Program-made: the position numbers and the translations under genes
Notes under the pieces: generated by a model
What the model saw: the letters and a program-made list of their open reading frames with translations, nothing else
Database searches by the model: none
Told to the model about the DNA's origin: nothing
Assembly: GCF_004339565.1 (NCBI RefSeq)
Contig: NZ_SMFZ01000001.1
Location: forward strand, 1-64,000
From: Pseudonocardia endophytica
Lineage (GTDB): Bacteria > Actinomycetota > Actinomycetes > Mycobacteriales > Pseudonocardiaceae
Direction: 5' to 3'
Length of the DNA stretch: 64,000 nucleotides
Shown here: piece by piece, positions 1 through 9,444 of the stretch
Position numbering within the stretch: the first letter of the stretch is position 1
Layout: each line of letters opens with the position of its first letter

Positions 1-2
1 AT

Positions 3-632
3 GATCACCGCGGGGCGCTGGTGGCGGCGAACCTGGTGCGGGGCAGGGACCGCGACGAGAAGGTGGCCCGGCTCCTGGAGCGGTTCCGGGCCTACACCGG
101 CAACCCGGACCTCGCCGTCGACGAGACGATCCTCTCCGAGCAGCTCGTCTCCAACGACCGCAACCTCGGCATCTCCTACCTGATGCGCAGCCTCGGCATG
201 CTGCACGGCGACATCGAGGAGAACCTCGCCGTGTACCTCTCGGCGTGCTCGGTGACGGTGACGGCCGTCGAGCTCGGCGTGATGGGCGCCACGCTCGGGC
301 ACGGCGGCGTCAACCCGGTCACCGGCGAGCGGGCGCTGGCCCGCGAGCACACCCGCAGCGTGATCAGCGTGATGAACATGTGCGGCATGTACGACGCGGC
401 CGGTGAGTGGGCCCACGACGTCGGGATCCCGGCCAAGAGCGGCGTCTCGGGCGGGATCATGGCGACGATCCCGGACTACTTCGGCCTGGGCGTCTACTCC
501 CCCGGCCTGGACCGGCACGGCAACTCCGTGCGCGGCGTCGCGGTGTGCCGGGAGCTGTCCGCGCGGTTCGGACTGCACGTGTTCGCCGACCCGTCGGAGT
601 CCCGGTTCGGGCGGGTCGCGCAGCCGGACTGA
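3..632 (+). CDS. glsA: glutaminase, C-terminal part (5' end outside window; apparent frameshift at the edge)
   Basis: Serine-dependent beta-lactamase-like glutaminase that hydrolyses glutamine to glutamate and ammonia in the cytoplasm. The visible part carries family landmarks: the stretch around SNDRNLGISYLMR, the segment TLGHGGVNPVTGE and the block GIPAKSGVSGGI. It ends about 25 residues after FADPSESRFG, so the C-terminus looks complete and without a STAS domain. The first 15 bases read in frame 1 as MITAG, which resembles the family motif NPMINAGA. The rest of the motif (GALVAAN) continues in frame 3. A single missing G in the run at bases 12-15 would explain this, so the gene may be broken or the base miscalled. 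The gene converges on the RNA ligase-like gene across a palindromic repeat. Family assignment is firm; functionality is uncertain. Confidence 0.85.
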   Translation, partial: DHRGALVAANLVRGRDRDEKVARLLERFRAYTGNPDLAVDETILSEQLVSNDRNLGISYLMRSLGMLHGDIEENLAVYLSACSVTVTAVELGVMGATLGHGGVNPVTGERALAREHTRSVISVMNMCGMYDAAGEWAHDVGIPAKSGVSGGIMATIPDYFGLGVYSPGLDRHGNSVRGVAVCRELSARFGLHVFADPSESRFGRVAQPD

Positions 633-701
633 CCCGCACGGACGCCCGCGCCCCGCGCCGGCTCTCGCAGCGGCCTGCCGCCCACCCCCACGCACCCCGC
701 G

Positions 702-761
702 CCGGCGTGTCGCACCGGCTGCGACGGGTGCGGCACGCCGGCACGGGGTGCGACACGCCGG
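702..761. repeat. palindromic repeat in a convergent gap (family 1, copy A)
   Basis: The arm at 702-716 pairs perfectly with 747-761 and almost perfectly (one wobble) with 727-741, so two alternative hairpins can form. A close relative lies at 57867-57936, also between convergent genes. This suggests a bidirectional terminator or a REP-like element. Confidence 0.7.
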
Positions 762-791
762 CACAAGGCGCGGGACCGGGACCGGGACCGG

Positions 792-1340
792 TCAGGCGCG
801 GGCGAGCGGGAGCTCCGCGACGGTCCGCCAGGACCCGGGTTCGTGGGATCCGGCGAGCAGGTGCAGGCGGTCGACCCGCGCGTCGACGGGCAGGAGCGGG
901 CGGATGCGGTCGGCGGCGTCCCGCAGCGCCACCTCCGACGCGTGCCGGCGGTAGCCGACGGTCAGGTGCGGATGCGGTTCGTGCTCCCCGCCGTAGGGGG
1001 GATGTTCCGGGAACGCCCGCGCCACACGGGCCGTGAGCTCGTCGAACGGCTCCGACGGGTCCGGCGCGAGCCACACGTACTCCGTACCGAACCAGCCGAC
1101 GTCGGCGAGCCGGAACCGGAACGCCGGCACGTCGGACACCGCGTCCCGCAGCCCGGCCACGGTCGCGTCGTCGATCCCGGACGGCGCCGCGAACGGGTAC
1201 AGCACCGTCACGTGCGCCGGGACGCCCGCCGACGCCGTGGGGTCCAGCACCGCCCGCAGCTCCCCCACGACCGGCTCTGCGTCCGGCACGAGCGCGAGCA
1301 CGGCACTGCGCGTCGCGCCGTCCGGAACGGTGATCGGCAC
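792..1340 (-). CDS. 2H phosphoesterase / 2'-5' RNA ligase family protein
   Basis: Member of the 2H phosphoesterase superfamily, whose members cyclise, ligate or open 2',5'- or cyclic phosphodiester bonds in RNA. The two HxT catalytic motifs are visible, HVTVLYPF in the N-terminal half and HPHLTVG in the C-terminal half, about 85 residues apart. The substrate cannot be inferred. I chose GTG at 1340 because an extended purine-rich ribosome binding site (GGAGGGGAGG) lies about 9 nt upstream. A start at 1367 would place that site inside the coding region. The length, 182 residues, is normal for bacterial members. It lies downstream of pafA and the zinc-ribbon gene on the same strand, but a 94-bp gap leaves co-transcription unproven. 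Confidence 0.82.
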   Translation of the reverse strand: MPITVPDGATRSAVLALVPDAEPVVGELRAVLDPTASAGVPAHVTVLYPFAAPSGIDDATVAGLRDAVSDVPAFRFRLADVGWFGTEYVWLAPDPSEPFDELTARVARAFPEHPPYGGEHEPHPHLTVGYRRHASEVALRDAADRIRPLLPVDARVDRLHLLAGSHEPGSWRTVAELPLARA

Positions 1341-1434
1341 GATGGTGATCCTCCCCTCCGACGGCACGACCCCTCCGACGGCACGACCGGGACATCCGAA
1401 CGCATCACCGGAACGGACGTGGCAGGCGGACCGG

Positions 1435-1665
1435 TCACACGCCGAGACGACGGGCCTCGTCGGCGTCGACCCGTCGCTCGGTCCCGCAGCTCGGACACCG
1501 TGCCTCGAGGCGGCTGGGGAACGGCAGGACCGGCACGAAGAACAGCGTGAACCGGTTACGGCGGCGGACGAGCGACTGCGGGCCGGGATGCCCGCACCGC
1601 CCGCACGCCAGTGGGACGAGGCCGAGCGGCCACTCCCTGCGCGACAGCCCGACGATCACCAGCAC
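1435..1665 (-). CDS. small zinc-ribbon protein
   Basis: A 76-residue protein of a family common in actinomycetes. It begins with a short hydrophobic strand (VLVIVGLS), then a CxxC zinc knuckle (CGRCG), a conserved core (RRNRFTLFFVPVLPF) and a second CxxC (CPSCG). The four cysteines should bind one zinc ion; no enzymatic function is known to me. The GTG at 1665 is chosen because a GAGG lies about 13 nt upstream and family members start just before the hydrophobic strand. Longer readings in this frame have only low-complexity sequence ahead of it. It follows pafA by 104 bp on the same strand. In mycobacteria, pafB and pafC occupy this position. Confidence 0.75.
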   Translation of the reverse strand: MLVIVGLSRREWPLGLVPLACGRCGHPGPQSLVRRRNRFTLFFVPVLPFPSRLEARCPSCGTERRVDADEARRLGV

Positions 1666-1769
1666 CGGTCCACCCGCCTCCGCTCGGACGACTGTGGCAT
1701 TCGTCCGTATCAACGACACGGATGCCGCATTCGTGCCCCGCCGGCGGGCGGAGGCGGGACGGAGCGGGG

Positions 1770-3131
1770 CTACAGGGACGCGATCAGCCGGTCCACCCGC
1801 TCGTCGACGGCGCGGAACGGGTCCTTGCACAGCACGGTGCGCTGGGCCTGGTCGTTCAGCTTCAGGTGCACCCAGTCGACGGTGAAGTCGCGCCCGGCCG
1901 TCTGGGCGGCGGCGATGAAGTCACCGCGCAGCTTGGCCCGCGTGCTCTGCGGCGGGGTGTCCTTCGCGGCCTCGATCTCGCCGTCGTCGGTGACCCGGTC
2001 CACGAGGTCCTTGCGCTGCAGCATGTCGAAGATGCCCCGGCCGCGGCGGATGTCGTGGTAGGCGAGGTCCAGCTGCGCGACGCGGGCGCTGGCCAGGTCC
2101 AGGTTGTGCTTGTCCTGGTAGCGCTGCACGAGCCGGCGCTTGATCGCCCAGTCGATCTCGCGGTCGATCAGCGACAGGTTCTGCGACTCGACGGCGTCCA
2201 GCGTGCGGCCCCAGAGCTCGACGATCCGCTCCATGGTCTTGTCGCCGGTGCCGCGCTGCTCCATGTACTCGACGGCCTTGGAGTGGTACTCGCGCTGGAT
2301 GTCCAGCGCGGAGGCCTCCCGACCGCCCGCCATCCGGACCGTCCGGCGGCCGGTGAGGTCGTGGCTGATCTCGCGGATCGCGCGGATCGGGTTGTCCAGC
2401 GTGAAGTCCCTGAACTGGACGCCGGCCTCGATCATCTCCAGCACGAGCGTCGCCGACCCGACCTTGAGCAGCGTCGTGACCTCGGACATGTTCGAGTCGC
2501 CGACGATCACGTGCAGGCGCCGGTAGCGCTCGGCGTCGGCGTGCGGCTCGTCGCGCGTGTTGATGATCGGCCGCGACCGGGTGGTCGCCGACGAGACGCC
2601 CTCCCAGATGTGCTCGGCCCGCTGGGACAGGCAGTACACGGCGCCCCGCGGGGTCTGCAGGACCTTCCCGGCTCCGCAGATCAGCTGGCGGGTGACCAGG
2701 AACGGGAGGAGCACGTCGGCGATCCGGGAGAACTCGCCCTGGCGGGCCACGAGGTAGTTCTCGTGGCAGCCGTAGGAGTTGCCCGCCGAGTCGGTGTTGT
2801 TCTTGAACAGGTAGATGTCGCCGCCGATGCCCTCGTCGACCAGCCGGCGCTCGGCGTCGACGAGCAGGTCCTCGAGGATCCGCTCGCCCGCCTTGTCGTG
2901 CGCGACGAGCTGGGTCAGGGAGTCGCACTCGGCCGTCGCGTACTCGGGGTGCGACCCGACGTCCAGGTAGAGGCGGGCCCCGTTGCGGAGGAACACGTTC
3001 GACGAGCGGCCCCACGACACGACCCGTCGGAACAGGTAGCGCGCGACCTCGTCCGGCGAGAGGCGCCGCTGACCGTGGAAGGTGCACGTGACACCGAACT
3101 CGGTCTCGACCCCGAAGATCCGACGCTGCAT
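1770..3131 (-). CDS. pafA: Pup-protein ligase PafA
   Basis: ATP-dependent ligase that joins the C-terminal glutamate of deamidated Pup to lysines of target proteins, marking them for the mycobacterial-type proteasome. The 453-residue product matches the usual family length of about 450. It shows the carboxylate-amine ligase landmarks: VETEFG at residues 8-13 (metal-binding glutamates), [11 protein letters not shown] around residues 55-64 with the catalytic Asp57, and the block [18 protein letters not shown]. The ATG at 3131 is preceded by a TACCCT -10-like hexamer 7 nt upstream and no ribosome binding site, as expected for a leaderless mRNA. It lies 18.6 kb from prcA, whereas in many actinomycetes it is close to prcA. 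Identification is very secure. Confidence 0.97.
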   Translation of the reverse strand: MQRRIFGVETEFGVTCTFHGQRRLSPDEVARYLFRRVVSWGRSSNVFLRNGARLYLDVGSHPEYATAECDSLTQLVAHDKAGERILEDLLVDAERRLVDEGIGGDIYLFKNNTDSAGNSYGCHENYLVARQGEFSRIADVLLPFLVTRQLICGAGKVLQTPRGAVYCLSQRAEHIWEGVSSATTRSRPIINTRDEPHADAERYRRLHVIVGDSNMSEVTTLLKVGSATLVLEMIEAGVQFRDFTLDNPIRAIREISHDLTGRRTVRMAGGREASALDIQREYHSKAVEYMEQRGTGDKTMERIVELWGRTLDAVESQNLSLIDREIDWAIKRRLVQRYQDKHNLDLASARVAQLDLAYHDIRRGRGIFDMLQRKDLVDRVTDDGEIEAAKDTPPQSTRAKLRGDFIAAAQTAGRDFTVDWVHLKLNDQAQRTVLCKDPFRAVDERVDRLIASL

Positions 3132-3173
3132 GCCCTTCAGGGTAGGCGTTGATGCACCTCTACTGTCAGAGGT
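3132..3173. promoter_or_regulatory. 42-bp divergent promoter region between pafA and the PAP2/kinase gene
   Basis: On the minus strand TACCCT (3139-3144) ends 7 nt before the pafA ATG. On the plus strand TACTGT (3161-3166) ends 7 nt before the GTG at 3174. Both spacings predict transcription starting at or next to the start codon (leaderless mRNAs). -35 boxes are not obvious. Confidence 0.55.
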
Positions 3174-4751
3174 GTGAACGAGTGGTATCGGCGTGCCGCC
3201 GGAAAATCCCGGCATCTGCGGGGCGGGCTGGCGACCGTGTCGGCGACCGACCGGGCCGTGACCGCGGCCGTCGCGAACCGTCCGTACTCGGGACTGGACG
3301 TCGCGCTGCGCCGGCTCACCCGTACGGCCGACCACAGCATCCTGTGGGCCGGTATCGCGGCGATCCTGGCCGCCCGGAGAGGGGCGAGCCGCAAGGCCGC
3401 CCTGCGCGGCATGCTCTCGATCGCGCTCACCAGCGGTCTGGCCAACGCGGTGCTGAAGCCGTCGTTCCCCCGTCGCCGACCGGCGGCCGCCGAGCTGCCC
3501 GACTACCGACGGATCCCCGACCCGCCCACGTCGTCGTCGTTCCCGTCCGGGCACGCCGCGTCCGCCGCGGCGTTCGCGACGGCCGTGGCGCTGGAGAACC
3601 GCAAGGTCGCACCCGTCGTCGTGCCGCTGGCCGCCGCGGTGGCGTACTCGCGGGTGCACGTCGGCGTGCACTGGGCCTCCGACGTGCTCGTCGGCGCCGG
3701 GATCGGGTCGGCCGTCGCGCTCGCGACGCAGCGCTGGTGGCCGGTGCGCACCTCCGACGAGGCCCGCGCCCGCCCCGTCGACACGGTCCCGGAGCTGCCG
3801 CGGGGCGAGGGGCTCGTGATCGTCGCGAACCCGTACTCCGGCCCGCCGGACTACGACGCGTCCGATGACGTCGCCGAGCGCCTGCCCGCCGCGCACCACC
3901 TCGTCGTGCGCGAGGGCGTCGACCTCGTCGAGGAGCTGGAGAAGGCGGTCGCCGAGCGGGGCAGCTGGGTCCGGGCGCTCGGCGTGGCGGGCGGCGACGG
4001 GACCGTCGCGGCCGTCGCCTCGGTGGCCGACCGGCACGGGCTGCCGCTGGTCGTGGTACCGGCCGGGACGCTGAACCACTTCGCCCGCGACGTCGGCGTC
4101 TACGACACCCAGGAGGCCGTCGACGCCACGCAGGCGGGCGAGGCGGTCGCGGTCGACCTGGCGCTCGTCGAGGCCCACCCCGGCAAGGGCGACGACCCGG
4201 AGGACCCCGCGGTCACCGACACCCGCTACTTCCTGAACACGGCGAGCGTCGGCTCGTACCCGGAGCTGGTCCGGCTGCGCGAGCAGCTGCAGAACCGCTG
4301 GGGCAAGTGGCCGGCGTTCGCGTTCGCGCTGGTCACGGTGCTACACCGCTCGGAGCGGGTGAAGGTCAGGATCGCCGACGAGTGGCACGACGTCTGGTTC
4401 ATCTTCGTCGGCAACGGCCCTTACTACCCGCGTGGCGCCGTCCCGGCATGGCGCCCCACGCTCGACTCCGGCCTGCTCGACGTGCGCTGGCTGGCCGCCG
4501 ACGTCCGGTTCTCCCGCCTGCGCGTGCTCGGCGCGCTGCTGCTCGGCGCGCTCGGGCACAGCCGCGTCTACCACCAGATGGAGGTCGCCGAGCTCGACGT
4601 CGAGCTCGCCGAGCCGAGCATGCTGGCCACCGACGGCGAGATCGTCACCGAGGCCGGCCGGTACACGTTCCGCGTCGCCCCGAACCCGATCCCGGTCTAC
4701 CGGCGCGACGAGGAGCGCTGGTCCGGCCGCTCGCGTCCGTTCCAGGGCTGA
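3174..4751 (+). CDS. bifunctional PAP2 phosphatase / diacylglycerol kinase family protein
   Basis: A 525-residue fusion. Residues 1-190 form a PAP2-type lipid phosphatase with all three motifs: KPSFPRRRP at 95-103, PSGH at 124-127, and SR...H...D spanning 159-170. Residues 212-525 form a diacylglycerol/sphingosine-kinase-like domain with the ATP-binding GGDGT at 273-277. The N-terminal part has hydrophobic helices and should sit in the membrane. A lipid phosphate is probably dephosphorylated and re-phosphorylated, but the natural substrate is unknown. The GTG start has a -10-like TACTGT 7 nt upstream, so it looks leaderless. An amidohydrolase gene starts 2 nt after the stop and is probably in the same operon. 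Confidence 0.9.
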   Translation: MNEWYRRAAGKSRHLRGGLATVSATDRAVTAAVANRPYSGLDVALRRLTRTADHSILWAGIAAILAARRGASRKAALRGMLSIALTSGLANAVLKPSFPRRRPAAAELPDYRRIPDPPTSSSFPSGHAASAAAFATAVALENRKVAPVVVPLAAAVAYSRVHVGVHWASDVLVGAGIGSAVALATQRWWPVRTSDEARARPVDTVPELPRGEGLVIVANPYSGPPDYDASDDVAERLPAAHHLVVREGVDLVEELEKAVAERGSWVRALGVAGGDGTVAAVASVADRHGLPLVVVPAGTLNHFARDVGVYDTQEAVDATQAGEAVAVDLALVEAHPGKGDDPEDPAVTDTRYFLNTASVGSYPELVRLREQLQNRWGKWPAFAFALVTVLHRSERVKVRIADEWHDVWFIFVGNGPYYPRGAVPAWRPTLDSGLLDVRWLAADVRFSRLRVLGALLLGALGHSRVYHQMEVAELDVELAEPSMLATDGEIVTEAGRYTFRVAPNPIPVYRRDEERWSGRSRPFQG

Positions 4752-4753
4752 GG

Positions 4754-6235
4754 GTGTCCGCGCACCCGCTGCTGCTGCGCGGCGCGCGCCTGCTGGGCGG
4801 CCCGGACGGGTGGGCGCACCGCGGTGAGCCGGTGGACGTCCGGATCGACGACGGCCGGGTCACCGCGCTCGGCGACCGCCTGCCCGGGGAGGGCGCCGAG
4901 GTCGTCGACCTGGACGGTCGCACGGTCGTGCCGGGCCTGTGGGACAACCACGTCCACATGCAGCAGTGGGCGCTGGCCCGCCGCAGGCTCGACGTGTCGT
5001 CGGCCCGGTCCGCGGCCGGGGCCGCCGCGCTGGTGGCCGACCGGCTGCGCGACGAGCCGCCCGCGGCCGGCGAGACGCTGGTCGGCTACGGGTTCCGGGA
5101 CGCGCTCTGGCCGGACGCCGCGCACCGCGACGTGCTGGACCCGGTGGCCGGGGACGTGCCCGTCGTGCTCGTGTCCGGGGACCTGCACTGCGGGTGGCTG
5201 TCCTCGGCCGCGCTGGACCGCTACGGGCACCGCGACCACCCGACCGGGCTGATCCGCGAGTCCGAGTGGTTCGCCGTGACCGTCGCGCTCCAGGACGTGC
5301 CCGCGGATCTGCTCGACGGGTTCGTCGACGAGGCCGCCGCGGCCGCGGCGGCACGTGGTGTCGTCGGGATCGTCGACTTCGAGGCGCCCTGGTGCCTGCC
5401 GGACTGGGAGCGGCGGATCGCCGCCGGGACGGACGCGCTGCGGGTCGTCGCGTCGGTGTGGCCGGAACGCCTGGACGACGCGATCACCCGCGGGCTGCGC
5501 ACCGGGGACGCGGTCGGCGAGCTGCTCACGGCCGGCCCGCTGAAGGTGATCACCGACGGGTCGCTGAACACCCGCACCGCGTTCTGCGTCGACCCGTACC
5601 CGGGGACCGCGGAACACGGCCTGCTGCTCGTGCCGCCGGACGAGCTGCAGCCGCTCCTTCGCCGGGCCACCGGGAACGGCCTGGACGCCGCCCTGCACGC
5701 GATCGGCGACCGGGCGAACACGCTGGTCCTCGACGCGTTCGCGGCCACCGGCGCGCGCGGGCGGATCGAGCACGCCCAGCTGCTCTCCGACGGCGAGGCG
5801 CAGCGGTTCGCCGAGCTCGGGCTCGTCGCCAGCGTGCAGCCGGAGCACGCGCTGGACGACCGCGACGTCGCCGACCGGCTGTGGGCCGGGCGCACGCACC
5901 GCTCCTTCCCGATGGCGTCGCTGCACGCGGCAGGGGTGCTGCTGGCGCTCGGCTCGGACGCGCCGGTCGCGCCGCTGGACCCGTGGGTCGCGCTGGCCGC
6001 GGCCGTGCACCGGAGCTCCGACGGCCGGGAGCGCTGGCACCCGGAGCAGGAGATCGGCCGGGACGTCGCCCTGGAGGCGTCCGCAGGCCCGGACGGCCCG
6101 ATCGCGCCCGGCCGGCGGGCGGACCTCGTCGTCGCGGACGGCGACCCGGTGGAGTGCGACCCGGCGACGCTGCGCGCCATGCCGGTCGCCGGGACGCTGC
6201 TCGGCGGTCGCTGGACGCACCGCGAGGGCCTCTGA
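4754..6235 (+). CDS. amidohydrolase family protein (YtcJ-like)
   Basis: Metal-dependent amidohydrolase of 493 residues with the composite beta-sandwich plus TIM-barrel fold. Visible landmarks are VVPGLWDNHVHM (HxH metal ligands), HAIGD, RIEHAQLL (barrel histidine), LGSDAPV (catalytic Asp on the last strand) and the C-terminal PGRRADLVVAD typical of the family. Such proteins hydrolyse amides, formamides or cyclic imides; the substrate here is not predictable. The start is GTG at 4754, 2 nt after the upstream stop. Its TGA overlaps the ATG of the following methyltransferase gene (TGATG), so translation is probably coupled across three genes. Confidence 0.88.
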   Translation: MSAHPLLLRGARLLGGPDGWAHRGEPVDVRIDDGRVTALGDRLPGEGAEVVDLDGRTVVPGLWDNHVHMQQWALARRRLDVSSARSAAGAAALVADRLRDEPPAAGETLVGYGFRDALWPDAAHRDVLDPVAGDVPVVLVSGDLHCGWLSSAALDRYGHRDHPTGLIRESEWFAVTVALQDVPADLLDGFVDEAAAAAAARGVVGIVDFEAPWCLPDWERRIAAGTDALRVVASVWPERLDDAITRGLRTGDAVGELLTAGPLKVITDGSLNTRTAFCVDPYPGTAEHGLLLVPPDELQPLLRRATGNGLDAALHAIGDRANTLVLDAFAATGARGRIEHAQLLSDGEAQRFAELGLVASVQPEHALDDRDVADRLWAGRTHRSFPMASLHAAGVLLALGSDAPVAPLDPWVALAAAVHRSSDGRERWHPEQEIGRDVALEASAGPDGPIAPGRRADLVVADGDPVECDPATLRAMPVAGTLLGGRWTHREGL

Positions 6236-6978
6236 TGGACCGGGTCGCGGAGCTCGTCGCGCGCTTCGAGTCGGCGGCGGCCCGCGCCGTCCCGTGGGAC
6301 CTCGGCCGCACCTCCCGGAGCCGGGACCCGGACGCCGACCCGCTGGACGAGCTCGTCGTCGCGACCGTCGAGCTGCCCGGCGGCCCGCTGTCGCTGCTGC
6401 GCCCGGCCGATCCGGACGCGCTGGCGTTCGAGCCGGTCGGCCGTGACGTCGGCGGGGACGGGACCGAATGGCACCCGCCGCACTGGGCCCGGCTGTGGCC
6501 GAGCGCGACCGTCCTGGCGAGCGCCCTCGCGAACGACGAGCTGGACGGCGCCCGCGTCCTGGAGCTGGGCTGCGGTCTCGGCCTGCCGTCGCTCGCCGCC
6601 GCGCGGGCCGGAGCCCACGTGCTCGCCACCGATCTCTCCCCCGCCGCGGTGGCCCTGACCTCGGTCAACGCAGCCCACAACGGGCTCGACGTGGACGTCG
6701 CCGTTGCCGACTGGACGGCGCCGCCGGACGTGGTGACCGCGGGCGCGCCGTGGGATCTGGTGGTGGCCGCCGACGTCCTCTACGGGCAGTGGGCCGACAA
6801 CCTGCTGGCCGACCTGCTCCCCCGGCTCGTCGGGACCGAGGGCGCGGTGCTCGTGACCGATCCCGGCCGCGAGCCGGCCGACCGCTTCCTGCACGCCGCC
6901 GACGCATGGGACGTCCAGTCCCGGGACGCAGGAGGGGGCGGCGTCGCGTTGCATCTGCTCCGCCTTTCGGACAGGTGA
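6235..6978 (+). CDS. class I SAM-dependent methyltransferase
   Basis: A 247-residue protein with a Rossmann-type methyltransferase core. Motif I is VLELGCGLGLPSLAAA, followed by the acidic residue in LATDLSP, then motif IV DLVVAADVLYG. It resembles the METTL21/23-like (nicotinamide or lysine methyltransferase-like) group with EWHPPHWARLWPSA ahead of motif I. The acceptor could be a protein lysine or a small molecule. The ATG overlaps the previous stop by one base. It is likely the last gene of the operon starting at 3174, since the next gene begins 15 nt later with its own candidate signals. Confidence 0.85.
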   Translation: MDRVAELVARFESAAARAVPWDLGRTSRSRDPDADPLDELVVATVELPGGPLSLLRPADPDALAFEPVGRDVGGDGTEWHPPHWARLWPSATVLASALANDELDGARVLELGCGLGLPSLAAARAGAHVLATDLSPAAVALTSVNAAHNGLDVDVAVADWTAPPDVVTAGAPWDLVVAADVLYGQWADNLLADLLPRLVGTEGAVLVTDPGREPADRFLHAADAWDVQSRDAGGGGVALHLLRLSDR

Positions 6979-6993
6979 CCGCAGCCGGATCGT

Positions 6994-8250
6994 GTGATCA
7001 TCGGGTACACATCACCGTTGCACGCCGAAAGGAGTAGTCCCGTTCCTCGCCTCTCGCAGGCCGCCGCGTTCGCGGGCCTCGCCGTCACGTTCACGGTGGT
7101 GATGCTCGGCGCCACCCTCCCGACCCCGATGTACGCGCTCTACCAGCAGGAGCTGCGCTTCTCCCCGATCACCCAGACGGTGATCTTCTCCGTGTACGCG
7201 GTCGGGGTGCTCGCCGCGCTGGTGCTCACCGGTCGCTGGTCCGATCTCGTCGGGCGCCGGCCCATGCTGCTGGCCGGGCTCGGGTTCGCGCTGGTCAGCA
7301 GCGTGGTGTTCCTGCTGGCCGGGCCGGTGTGGGTGCTGCTGCTCGGGCGGTTGCTGTCCGGGCTGTCGGCGGGGATCTTCGCCGGGACCGCGACGGCGGC
7401 GGTGGTCGAGGCGGCGCCGGAGTCCTGGCGCACCAGGGCGTCCGCGGTGGCGACGGCCGCGAACATCGGCGGTCTCGGCCTCGGCCCGCTGCTGGCCGGG
7501 ATCTTCGTGCAGTACCTGCCCGCGCCGCTGCACCTGTCGTTCGCCGTGCACGCCGTCGCCGTCGCGCTGTGCGTGCTGATCGTGTGGTCCGCGCCGGAGA
7601 CCGTGACACCGACGCCGGGTGTGCGGCTGCGCCCGCAGCCGGTGCGCGTCCCGGCCGCGGTCCGGCCGGTGTTCGTCAGCGCCGCGACGGCCGGGTTCGC
7701 CGGGTTCGCCGTGACCGGCCTGTTCGCCGCGATCTCCCCGCGGCTGGTGTCCGAGATCGTCGGGAACCCGAACCACGCCGTCGCGGGCCTCGTCGCGTTC
7801 CTGCTGCTCGGGTCGTCCGCCGCGTCCCAGCTGGTCGCGAACCGGTTCGACGCCGGTGTCATGCTCCGGCTCGGCTGCGTCGGCCTGGTGGTCGGGATGG
7901 CGCTGGTCGGGCTGTCCGTCGCGACCGGCTCGATGGCCCTGCTCGCGACCGGCGCGGTCGTCGCGGGCGTCGGGCAGGGCCCGACGCTGTCCAGCGGTCT
8001 GAAGACCGTGAACGCGCGCGTGGACCCGGACCAGCGGGCGGAGGTGACGTCGTCGTACTTCGTGGTGCTCTACGTCGCGCTCTCCCTGCCGGTGATCGGG
8101 CTCGGCGCGGCGTCGCAGTCCTGGGGTCTGCGGACGTCCGGGATCGCGTTCTGCGCCGGGGTCGCCGTGCTGGCCGTGGTGTCGCTCGTCGCGCTGACCC
8201 TGCTCGCCCGCCGGTCCGCCCGCAAGGAGGCGGCCGCCACGCCGCGGTGA
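6994..8250 (+). CDS. MFS transporter
   Basis: Major facilitator superfamily protein with about 12 predicted membrane helices. The loop 2-3 signature appears as LTGRWSDLVGRRPMLLAG, and an export-type motif C-like stretch GLGLGPLLAG lies in helix 5, suggesting a drug/metabolite exporter. The start is uncertain. GTG at 6994 and TTG at 7018 are in frame, while the best ribosome binding site (GAAAGGAG at 7027-7034) precedes a stretch with no standard start codon. The first residues before LSQAAAFAGL are probably not essential. It converges on the formate dehydrogenase genes with a 15-bp gap and no visible terminator. Confidence 0.85.
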   Translation: MIIGYTSPLHAERSSPVPRLSQAAAFAGLAVTFTVVMLGATLPTPMYALYQQELRFSPITQTVIFSVYAVGVLAALVLTGRWSDLVGRRPMLLAGLGFALVSSVVFLLAGPVWVLLLGRLLSGLSAGIFAGTATAAVVEAAPESWRTRASAVATAANIGGLGLGPLLAGIFVQYLPAPLHLSFAVHAVAVALCVLIVWSAPETVTPTPGVRLRPQPVRVPAAVRPVFVSAATAGFAGFAVTGLFAAISPRLVSEIVGNPNHAVAGLVAFLLLGSSAASQLVANRFDAGVMLRLGCVGLVVGMALVGLSVATGSMALLATGAVVAGVGQGPTLSSGLKTVNARVDPDQRAEVTSSYFVVLYVALSLPVIGLGAASQSWGLRTSGIAFCAGVAVLAVVSLVALTLLARRSARKEAAATPR

Positions 8251-8265
8251 GCGAGCGCTCCGGGG

Positions 8266-9444
8266 TCAGCCCTTCGGCAGGTTCTGCACGTGCTGGAAGC
8301 CGAAGCGGCCCTTGATGCACAGGTGGCCGTGGGTCACCGAATGGTCCGACGGGCTCGTCACGTTCACGATCTCGTTGTTCTGGACGTGCAGCTCCAGGTT
8401 GCAGCCCACCCCGCAGAACGAGCAGATCGTCGTCGTGACCGTCTCGTTCTCGCCGTCCCACTCGTCGGCCTCGCGGAGCTCGTACTCGCGTACCGACTTC
8501 AGCGCGCCCGTCGGGCAGACGCCGATGCAGTTGCCACAGTAGACGCACGCGGAGTCCGGGAGCTCGACGTCGAACTCGGTGGCGATCCGGGCGTCGAAGC
8601 CGCGGCCGGCCGCCGCGATCGCGAACGTGAACTGCGCGTCCTCGCCGCAGGCGTTGACGCACTTGTAGCACATGATGCAGCGCGAGTAGTCCCGCACGTA
8701 GAGGTCGTTGTCGACCTTGACCGGCTGGTGCACGTTCTGCGCGACCGACCCGTCCGGGGCGTGGTGGTGCCCGGCGTGGCGGCGGTCCCGCTCCCCCGCC
8801 TCCGCCGGTGGCGCCGGTGGGCCGTAGCGCTCGACGTCGACGTCGTAGTCGCCGATCCAGCGCTGGACGTCCGCGCTCGCCTCGGACATGTCCGCCGACG
8901 ACGCGAGCAGCTCCAGCACCATCTTCCGGCTGTGCCGCACCCGCTCGGTGTCGGTCCGGACCTCCATCCCGTCCTCGACCTTGCGGGCGCAGGACGGCAC
9001 GAGCACCCGGGAGCCCTCGACCTCGACGACGCACACGCGGCACGCGTTGATCGGGTCCATGTTCGGCGCCCAGCACAGCGTCGGCGTGTCCGCCTGCTCC
9101 GGGCTGCCCTCGCCGTGCAGCGCGTCCAGGATCGTCGAGCCCTCCGGGACGCGGACCTCGGTGCCGTCCAGGGTCAGCGTGACCATCCGGCGGATCTGAC
9201 CGAGCATGACCGGGCCGCCGGACAGCCGTTCCTCGGCGTGCGGCGAGGCCCCCGCCGGGTCGGCGACGGTCGGGCCGACGGCGCCGTTCGGGCGGGTCAG
9301 CGTCGTCGTGCGCTCCCCCGGCGGCGGCCCGTCGCCGGCGTCGGCCTCGGGACCGCCGTCGACGGACGGCGCGCCCCTGGTCGAGCCCCCGTTCGTCGCC
9401 GGGCCCTTGCCGGCCTGGTCACGCCCGGAATCGGTGGTGGTCAT
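8266..9444 (-). CDS. formate dehydrogenase Fe-S subunit carrying the Mo-site [4Fe-4S] domain (split alpha subunit)
   Basis: A 392-residue iron-sulfur protein matching the N-terminal half of NAD-dependent formate dehydrogenase alpha subunits. Residues 1-80 are a low-complexity, probably disordered leader. A [2Fe-2S] ferredoxin domain follows with Cys124, 135, 138 and 152. The His/Cys-ligated cluster usually found next is not recognisable. Two ferredoxin-type [4Fe-4S] clusters come next (CIMCYKCVNAC and CVYCGNCIGVC). Last is the CSFCGVGC...CIKGRFGF cluster that normally sits at the start of the molybdopterin-binding polypeptide. The protein stops right after that module. It is the third gene of the fdh operon and its ATG overlaps the preceding stop (TGATG). 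Confidence 0.88.
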   Translation of the reverse strand: MTTTDSGRDQAGKGPATNGGSTRGAPSVDGGPEADAGDGPPPGERTTTLTRPNGAVGPTVADPAGASPHAEERLSGGPVMLGQIRRMVTLTLDGTEVRVPEGSTILDALHGEGSPEQADTPTLCWAPNMDPINACRVCVVEVEGSRVLVPSCARKVEDGMEVRTDTERVRHSRKMVLELLASSADMSEASADVQRWIGDYDVDVERYGPPAPPAEAGERDRRHAGHHHAPDGSVAQNVHQPVKVDNDLYVRDYSRCIMCYKCVNACGEDAQFTFAIAAAGRGFDARIATEFDVELPDSACVYCGNCIGVCPTGALKSVREYELREADEWDGENETVTTTICSFCGVGCNLELHVQNNEIVNVTSPSDHSVTHGHLCIKGRFGFQHVQNLPKG

